From assembly GCA_020747065.1 (NCBI GenBank), contig JAGMVK010000003.1, positions 2,976,001 to 3,040,000 on the forward strand: a stretch of DNA of 64,000 bases. The letters run 5' to 3'. Of the stretch, positions 57,409 to 64,000 are shown one piece after another; the stretch's first letter is position 1, and each line of letters opens with the position of its first letter. The DNA comes from Cadophora sp. MPI-SDFR-AT-0126 (lineage: Eukaryota; Ascomycota; Leotiomycetes; Helotiales; Ploettnerulaceae). The notes under the pieces were generated by a model. That model did not search any database, was not told the DNA's origin, and worked only from the letters and a program-made list of their open reading frames with translations. The translations under genes were made by a program, and so were the position numbers.

Positions 57409-57939
57409 CTAGACCGCCTCCCCGGAAAAAGCCTCATCGATCGGTTTGTCCATGAACGAGGCGTGTCCAAGAATGCTGACCCCGCTTGCGCCGATGAGCC
57501 AGAGAAGTGTGGAGAAAGGTCCTGCGAAGAAGGTGAGGGGGACTGCAATCACCAAGAGACCAGTGTAAAGTTGTGATGAGGTGGCGCGGAAAACACCAAT
57601 GTCCAGGTCGGCTCCTCCAAGCTTGCCAATACCCCAGATGCCACCGATGATGAGGATCAGGTCGAAGAGCAGCCAGAGGTTGGTCAGCAAGCTGTAGATA
57701 CTGAGCATCACGAAAACGACAGCATAGTTGCTAGAGAAGTATCCCAAGTTGTAGTTGACTCGCGACTGGACCTCAGTGAAGTTCGCTGGCTTGGACAGTC
57801 TCTTAAAGTCGAGGAATTCGGAGACAGGCTTGAGATTTGCAAATCTAGAACCCAGAGATTGCGATCGAACGCTGGCGAAGCGATCTGAGAGGTTCAGACG
57901 CGATGTAAGAACATCGAGAGGGATCTGAATGCGCGACAT
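57409..57939 (-). CDS. PRA1 (prenylated Rab acceptor) family protein
   Basis: This is a single exon of 176 residues from the ATG at 57939 to the stop at 57409. The N-terminal cytosolic part has FLDFKRLSKPANFTEVQSRV, followed by NYNLGYFSSNYAVVFVMLSI, the typical start of the PRA1 domain. Two hydrophobic hairpins follow (about residues 72-110 and 122-158). PRA1/Yip3 proteins sit in Golgi and ER membranes and bind prenylated Rab GTPases during vesicle traffic. Length and domain layout are normal. It is followed in tandem by the Ser-rich gene. Confidence 0.93.
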   Translation of the reverse strand: MSRIQIPLDVLTSRLNLSDRFASVRSQSLGSRFANLKPVSEFLDFKRLSKPANFTEVQSRVNYNLGYFSSNYAVVFVMLSIYSLLTNLWLLFDLILIIGGIWGIGKLGGADLDIGVFRATSSQLYTGLLVIAVPLTFFAGPFSTLLWLIGASGVSILGHASFMDKPIDEAFSGEAV

Positions 57940-59311
57940 TTTGTTGTTGGGGTGCTGTGTGTAGATGTTGTAGGTTCGAGAACAATGATGGAACAGAACG
58001 TCAAATATGTTGGGAGTATAGGCGCGATCTAGACGAGGCTACTTTAGATCTAGCAGAGTCGATTCAATGAATTCGAGTGTAAGGTGGTGGAAGTTCTTTG
58101 TGAGAGATGAAATGTTTCGAGATCTGTCAATTACTGTGTCGAAACTTTATGTCAGAAGCAATTCTTTGGACTCGTACCCCATGCAAGGCAGCAGACAATG
58201 AATGGTAAAGAACAGGAAACTACTGACCTCGTATTGGAATTTGGAGTGGGTTCGGTTGACGCGTAGGTATGGATGGAAGTTCGGCCGAGAGGAATGGAGT
58301 GACGATTGACGATTGATGTAGATAGAAACGAATTGAGTCGGATCAAGCCAGGGTGTTTGATGGAGTTCCGTTCAGTCTGGGAAAATATTTCAGGGGGATG
58401 GAAGCTCAATCAACAGCGAGCGAGCGATCTGTCCCACTCCCGCGACCCCTGCCCCAGCCTGGGCTTGGCCGAGCTGATGGTCAGATAGCGGCCTTGATTA
58501 ATGCCTGACGATTGTGGCCATCACACACGCCATGTGCTGGAAATAGAGTGCTCAAGATTCGTCCAACGAGTTGAAACGCAGCTGACCCTGGCACCGGCAG
58601 GGTGGACTTAGATGTCGTGATGGTGGTGTTGTGCAGAGAAGGAAAGAGAGGAAGAGGGAAGAGAGGAAGGGGACGTTGAACTGCCGGTGGGACCTGAGGA
58701 CCTTTATACAAGTACGTACAGTAGATATATACATGTAGTTAGCTGAAATAAAGCCTGTTTGCTGTCTCTCTTCTCCTCTTTTCCTCATGCCAGCCTATCC
58801 CATTCCATATTACCAACCAATCTAACGGCTACTCCAGCTCCGTTTCGCCCATTTCTTTACCGTATCTGCACTTCTCTGCACTTCTCTGCACTGTGTTCTG
58901 CAGCTACTCGTCCGTGCAGTTACCCATACTCGTGCGGGCATGGTCATCACTGGAAACAACAAGGCACAACACAGCAGACTAGCCAGCCTTGACTTGACTA
59001 GAAGTATTTCGTCAGTGAGTATCACCAGCTTCAATTGGATGGAAGCCACTACGGGTCCCTGAGTAGAGAGTGCCATTTGTTGCATTGCATTCCCCATCAC
59101 GCCCAGATCGAAAGTTAAGCGGGTCGGACCCCTGCCTTGCCCTCCACAAGCCCGCAAACTTAGCCTCTAGCCCACCCAGCCCAGCCAGCTGCAGCCCAAG
59201 CCGAACCGAGTGCCTCGCTGGCATCTCGAGAAAAAAAGTCAGGATCAGAGGACAACGACGACACTTCAGCGGTGTGGCCCCTCCATTCATTCCACAACCA
59301 CCAAACAAAAC
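57940..59311. other. Long divergent promoter region
   Basis: This separates the divergent PRA1 and ER J-protein genes. Frames here are short and without family signal. A short CTGCACTTCT triple repeat lies at about 58867-58890. Confidence 0.4.
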
Positions 59312-60687
59312 ATGAGGCTTTCCGTCCTCACTGTGGGCATTCTTGCCTGCTTGACTGCGTCTGTCGCTGCCTGGAGCAAAGAAGGTCAGTCAAACAATTA
59401 ATTATACATTGTTCAAAACATCCCTTCCTCCAAACAACAAAAAGGCTTGCTGCCCGACCCACCTCGAACGTGTCAAGAACTCAACTAACTAATCTTTGAT
59501 CCAAATCTCAGACCAAGAAATCTTTCGTCTGCGCGATGAGGTTGAAGCTTCCGAGGGTGTCGGTGTCTCTTTCTACGATTTCCTAGGCATTACCCCCTCT
59601 GCGAACCAAGAAGACATCAACAAGGCCTACAAGAAGAAGTCTCGAACCCTACACCCTGACAAGGTCAAGCAGCAATTCATTGCCAACAAGTCGACCGGAA
59701 AGGATAAGGCAAAGTCAAAGAAACCAGGTGTTCATGTTAGCAAGGGACCTACACAGGCAGAGATCAAAGCTACTGCCAAAGCTGCTAGCGATCGATTCGC
59801 ACGCCTGGGTATAGTGACCAACATCCTCCGTGGCTCTGGCCGTGAACGTTACGATCATTTCCTGAGCAATGGCTTCCCCAAGTGGAAGGGCACTGGATAC
59901 TACTACGCCCGATTCCGCCCTGGTCTTGGTTCGGTGCTTATTGGACTTTTCATCTTCGTTGGAGGTGGTGGACATTGGCTTGCTCTGTACATGAGCTGGA
60001 AGAGACAGCAGGAATTCGTCGGCAGATACATCAAATTCGCACGACATGCTGCGTGGGGCGACAACCTCAATATCCCTGGTTTGGATGGAACTTCTACGCC
60101 CCCTACTACTGAAGATAATTCCGACCCATCAGCCGGGCAAGCCATGAACCGCCGTATGCGAAGAATGCAGGAGAAGGACTCCAAGAAGGACAAGTCTGAA
60201 AAGAAGACCAAGGGCATCAAGGCCGCCCGAGCCTCTCCAGCAGCCACTCCTCCCAACGGATCAACTGGACCCAGAAAGCGTGTTGTCGCTGAGAACGGCA
60301 AGATCTTAGTCGTTGACTCGGTTGGAAATGTGTTCCTTGAACAAGCCAACGAGGACGGCGAGACTCAGGAATTTCTCCTTGATGTAAGTAGCCTGCTTTT
60401 AGACCTCCTAATTACAAGTGCTAATACAGTCATAGCCCAATGAACTCGCCCAACCAACCATCAGAGACACAGCCCTCGTCCGTGTCCCAATTTGGATCGT
60501 GAACAAAGCCACCTCCCGCTTCCTCGCCAAGCCAGCCACCGACGGCGAGTCTGACATCGAGGACGACGAAGCGCCATCCAGCTCCTCCGGCGCAGATGAC
60601 TTCGAAGTTCTCGAGAAAGTCAAGACCACAGCACCAAACGGCAATGGCAAAGCTGTGCGGAGGAAGAAGAGCGCCAAGGGTCGATAG
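59312..60687 (+). CDS. ER J-domain membrane protein (Erj5/DNAJC1-like)
   Basis: Three exons, 59312-59384, 59512-60383 and 60436-60687, join in frame through introns of 127 and 52 nt, giving 398 residues. The first 20 residues are a signal peptide (MRLSVLTVGILACLTASVAA). The J domain follows (VSFYDFLGITPSAN, then KKKSRTLHPDKV with HPD at residues 72-74), with the helix IV region at RERYDHFLSNG. A transmembrane segment spans about residues 162-185. After it comes a Lys-rich cytosolic tail with an acidic patch (DIEDDEAPSSSS) and a basic end. The layout matches fungal ER-membrane J proteins that recruit the lumenal Hsp70 BiP/Kar2. The J domain precedes the membrane span, so it faces the lumen. 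Confidence 0.92.
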
Positions 60688-61655
60688 ATTGTCCTTCAGC
60701 AGTGATGGGTTGCAAGGCGTGTGTACGATGTTTTGGATTGGGTTCTATGTAACATTAAAAAAAAAGCAAAATCGACGTTTGATGAGTGCATGAACTCGAC
60801 CGACTTGGAGAGATAAGAAATGCTGGAGAGGTGATTAGCCTAACAGATAGCAGCAGCGAATACGAAAATAAATCGAAAGTAAACACCATCCATTGGGTTT
60901 CCTAGTCGTTCACAGTGCATGCTTCCACTACCTTCGCGATTTTACAGACTGTGCAATGATTCGGACTTCACTCCTTCGTTGCCTTCACACCTGGAAGATA
61001 CCGGTAGGTCGACGACAGTGATGAAAATTGCTCCAACCTCCTAGCTTCGTGAATCTGGGCCCTAGTTCTTCCTAAAGCCAAAACGGTCTAAATTGATGTA
61101 GAGCTGGAAAGGCATGGGTAGCCTGTGGCAAGACACTTACGATCTCGTGGAGTGAACAGATAGTAATTGCTGAGTACCGTGTACATTTACATGAGTAGAG
61201 AGTTTTTCAACACTTGAGAGAGGTAGTACATATGCACTGTAACAATTCCATAATTGAAGAAGAATCATCAAAAAAACCCCCATTCTGTTGGTAGCTCAGT
61301 GTTGGTTCAGCTGCAGCTCAAGCTGCATTACATCCATACGTCCATTACCTTCCGATTCTGCGTGGGGCAGTGTGACATTCAATTGCTCTCATTCTTTCAC
61401 CTGATGCAATTAGTTGAATGCTATTAGCGAAATTTTCGAGTATTTGTTCTAAATCTGAATGTTTTGAGTCTTTGTTTACCAGCTCTTGGCGCTTCTCGCT
61501 TATCTCACGAGCAAAACTGGCCGTGCTATCTAGATTGCCATCCCCCGCACGAGACTTTCCCAGTCGTCCAAAGCTCGACCACTACAGCAGAATTCCCACA
61601 ATACCATTGGATTCTGATCTCCCTCTGAACTCACACATCAATTTTCCCCTTTGCT
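60688..61655. other. 3' intergenic region between convergent genes
   Basis: I see no supportable gene. A 106-codon plus-strand frame at 61418-61738 overlaps the 3' end of the transporter and has no domain features. Confidence 0.4.
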
Positions 61656-63185
61656 CTACCTTGCAATTACCTCCTGTTGCTCCAACTTGTCATACAGCTC
61701 CTTTCGGCTCTGCTCACTTGCTCCAGCTGCATCGGTAATCTTGACAGCAACCTCGTCCCCAAACTTCTCGCCGATCTCTTCCAAGGTAAATCGTACCATC
61801 TCAGGCATATACCAGTAAATAAAAGGCGAATAGACCACCAGCCACAGGATGAACAACAAGTAGAACTTCCACTCGACAGCGGCAAAAGCAATCGGAGCTG
61901 ATTGCACTACGATGAGTGTACCTGCAAACTGACCGAAAAGACTGAAGCCAATTCCGATGATCCGCATCTCGTAGGCGAAAATCTCGGATACGTACAGGTA
62001 CATTGTGGTATCGCAAAATGTGCCTTCGAAAGCCAGGTAGAGGAATATCATGAACACTGCGAAGCTGTTGCCAACTTTATCTTCCGTACCGGCATACTGC
62101 GCAGTCAAGGCAGTAAGGATAGAAATTGTAATGACTTGACCGCAGTTTCTAGTGACGTACATCCCTCGACGAGAATTGACCTTGTCCTGGAGCCAGGCAC
62201 CCAACGGATTATAGATGAGTGTTGCTGTGGTGATCCAGACTGCTGAAAGCAACAGTGGAATGGAGCCAGTCTGGCCGAGACCTTGGTACAACAGCACGGC
62301 GTAGTTGTTGATTACCAGAATCCCTCCCGTCTCTTGCCCAAGTTGAATCAGGAAACCTACAATCATCCGTTTTCGATAGGAAGCTTTGGTGAACACGGAT
62401 TTCAAGACCGTGGTTCCAAGTTCCTTGGTTCGTTCTTCTTCTAGCTTGATCTGTTGCATCATTTGGTGGAACTCTTCTTTGGCAAATACGGAATGGGTGT
62501 GGATTCGCTGTAATGTCGTCCATGCTTCACCAGCTCTGCCATGTTTCAATAACCATCGAACACTTTCTGGAACCCATGGAGAGCCAAGCAGCAGTAGCTA
62601 TGGAGGGAGTACTTGCAGACACAGGGGAAAGTGCCATGCAAAGGATGGATTAACAGGAGTTGCGAAGTAGCAGCCGTATCCAACCCAGGATGTCGCGAAA
62701 TATCCGAAAACCAGGAAGATAGCATGGCCACCGACTTGTCGGCCGCGAGAGGAGGGTGTGCTGAGCTCGCTGAGATCAAGAGGAGTACAGCTAACCAACA
62801 TCCCGACTGCCATCCCAGCCATACATCGGTCAGCGTAAAACATATCTATATTCGTAGCACCTGCCTGAAGAGCTCCTCCAAGAATCGCGATCAATGCGCC
62901 AAGTTGAATAGTTCGCAGCCGGCCGAATTGCTCTGCAAGCCACATGAACAGTAAACAGCCAACAGCACCACCTGCACTGTAAAGACCGTTCACTGTGGCA
63001 ATGACATGGGTGGTGTGGTCGCATCCTGGGGATTTTGCGTCTGGTGCAAGGTTCATGAAGCTGTAGAAGCCAGGCTGGCCTAATGTTGTAGCAATGATGC
63101 TGGAAAAGTAGCCACAGGTGATACTTCCGAGACTAACGAAGATGTTGATCAGGAGGGCATATCTAGTGAGATCTCGAAATGCCAT
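61656..63185 (-). CDS. MFS sugar porter, one in-frame TAG
   Basis: One frame of 510 codons runs from the ATG at 63185 to the stop at 61656. It shows the sugar-porter signatures: GYFSSIIATTLGQPGFY near the N-terminus, LAEQFGRLRTIQLGA after helix 2, WHFPLCLQ, PESVRWLLKHGRAGEAW after helix 6, QLGQETGGILVINNYAVLLY in helix 7, EIFAYEMRIIGIG, and a C-terminal FTLEEIGEKFGD. Twelve hydrophobic segments are plausible. A TAG at 62598-62600 stands between WHFPLCLQ and PESVRW, inside helix 6, and nothing else breaks the frame. The only GT-AG pair that would remove it in place is 15 nt long, too short for an intron. The substrate is presumably a hexose or other sugar, taken up at the plasma membrane. The gene is either recently inactivated or a sequencing variant. 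Confidence 0.85.
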
Positions 63186-63711
63186 ATTGTTGGACGGAGA
63201 AATTGTGTTAATGTCAAATGTACTGGAGGAGAGAATATGGGACAGACAATTCTTTTGGGATGCATTGTTTTATATCAGTCAGAGATCGACATATCATGTG
63301 AGTTGTACAAGCGATGATCCCCAGAGCACCGCGGCACCGTCTGCAGTGAGACCGAACCCTGCATCTCAGATCAAGATGTGCGAGAAAGACATGAAGCTGA
63401 AGGCCGCGTCCCACAGACAAGTGCCAGAATATTGGTGAAGCTACTTCTGCTGTTGACAGAGTCCTTCTCAGTAGGAAGATTGCGGTAAGTCTCGTTTGCA
63501 GTGTTACTTGGCTCACGGGAACGAGGTCGCTAAACCCAGTCCGCACTTTCGAGGTGTCAACAGACGATTGACTCCAAGGTCAATCTAGGCTAAAAAATAA
63601 ACCTGTCACTAATCTTTTAAGACAGCACTTTTCGTTGGCATGATGGAAGCGCTGTGTCTTCAACGGGACTTGCATTATCGAAGTCAAACTGTACCATACC
63701 CAATTCTCCAT
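63186..63711. other. Intergenic region, promoter side of the transporter
   Basis: No gene was recognised. Short frames on both strands lack family signal. It should contain the promoter of the leftward sugar porter and the 3' flank of the next leftward gene. Confidence 0.4.
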
Positions 63712-64000
63712 CTATAACTTTGACTTCCTACCCTTACTACCACCAGCACCTCGATCATCATCCGTTGGCTCACTATCAGCCGTCTCAGCCTTCAAGCTAA
63801 CCGGATCACCCAATTGGCTTGGATTCTCCTCCAACTTATCCATAGCCCTCTGTCGAAGTGTCTTCTTTCCGTCTCCTCCATCTTGATCACCTTCCGTAGG
63901 TGCTGGTGCAACTTTCTTCACATTTTCCTTCGTTGCCTGGGAACTAGAGTTCGATTTTGAAGAAGAAGCGCCTCTGTCATCAGAGGTTGGTGATGTAGAG
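63712..64000 (-). CDS. C-terminal end of a hydrophilic protein gene, cut by the window edge
   Basis: The frame is open from 64000 to the stop at 63712. It encodes a Ser/Asp-rich disordered segment, a short helix-like block (TLRQRAMDKLEENPSQLGDP) and a basic Lys/Gly tail (GSKGRKSKL). The start and most of the protein lie to the right of the window. I have seen the PSQLGDPVSLKAE phrase at the ends of fungal proteins of unknown function but cannot name a family. Confidence 0.65.
   Translation of the reverse strand, partial: STSPTSDDRGASSSKSNSSSQATKENVKKVAPAPTEGDQDGGDGKKTLRQRAMDKLEENPSQLGDPVSLKAETADSEPTDDDRGAGGSKGRKSKL

Noticed and set aside
62586..62612. A 15-nt GT..AG intron that would remove the TAG in the sugar porter
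   Set aside because: It is far below the minimum size of fungal introns. Larger alternatives would delete the conserved WHFPLCLQ segment.

Overview
The window looks like a filamentous ascomycete (Pezizomycotina). Genes have 50-190 nt GT-AG introns with CTAAC/CTGAC-type branch sites, and long AT-rich blocks carry the C-to-T/G-to-A damage of repeat-induced point mutation (RIP), for example Trp codons turned to TAG and Asp to Asn in repeat remnants. The gene set (DUF6594, DUF7580-subtilisin, PRA1, ER J protein, MFS sugar porter) would fit Leotiomycetes such as Helotiales, but that rank is inference. No tRNA or rRNA gene was recognised.

Layout. 1-10521 is a RIP-destroyed nest: a Gypsy element with 204-bp LTRs and a 5-bp target duplication sits inside a Copia element, which abuts a truncated Fot1/pogo DNA transposon. 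10524-12500 is an AT-poor island with a minisatellite-like tract, a 158-bp MITE and a membrane-protein gene. 12950-17110 holds two RIP-killed host-type genes: a sirtuin-Ulp1 fusion, split by a solo LTR, and an FAD monooxygenase. 17128-18535 is an intact five-exon DUF6594 gene. 18536-26984 is gene-poor with simple and tandem repeats. 26985-27493 is a small GGKASGG-repeat protein gene. 28838-37934 is a RIP-killed duplicate of replication factor C subunit 3, interrupted by an intact 7.76-kb Gypsy chromovirus whose two LTRs appear identical. That element carries an extra spliced gene antisense to gag-pol. A second, RIP-killed chromovirus (38037-44661) and a full-length RIP-killed Fot1/pogo element (44881-46716) follow.

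46717-64000 is gene-dense. It starts with a coiled-coil protein gene, then a DUF7580-subtilisin gene facing a gene that resembles fungal gasdermin-like proteins. This convergent protease/pore-former pair is a plausible regulated cell-death module of the HET-Q1/HET-Q2 type and is the strongest candidate for an interesting system here. Housekeeping-type genes follow: a J-domain protein, a Gly-rich membrane protein, a basic Ser-rich protein, PRA1, an ER J protein with signal peptide, a sugar porter and the 3' end of one more gene.

Three otherwise coherent minus-strand genes (membrane protein, coiled-coil protein, sugar porter) each contain exactly one in-frame TAG. All three changes are compatible with a CpA-to-TpA mutation. 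They may mark RIP leakage or recent loss of function.
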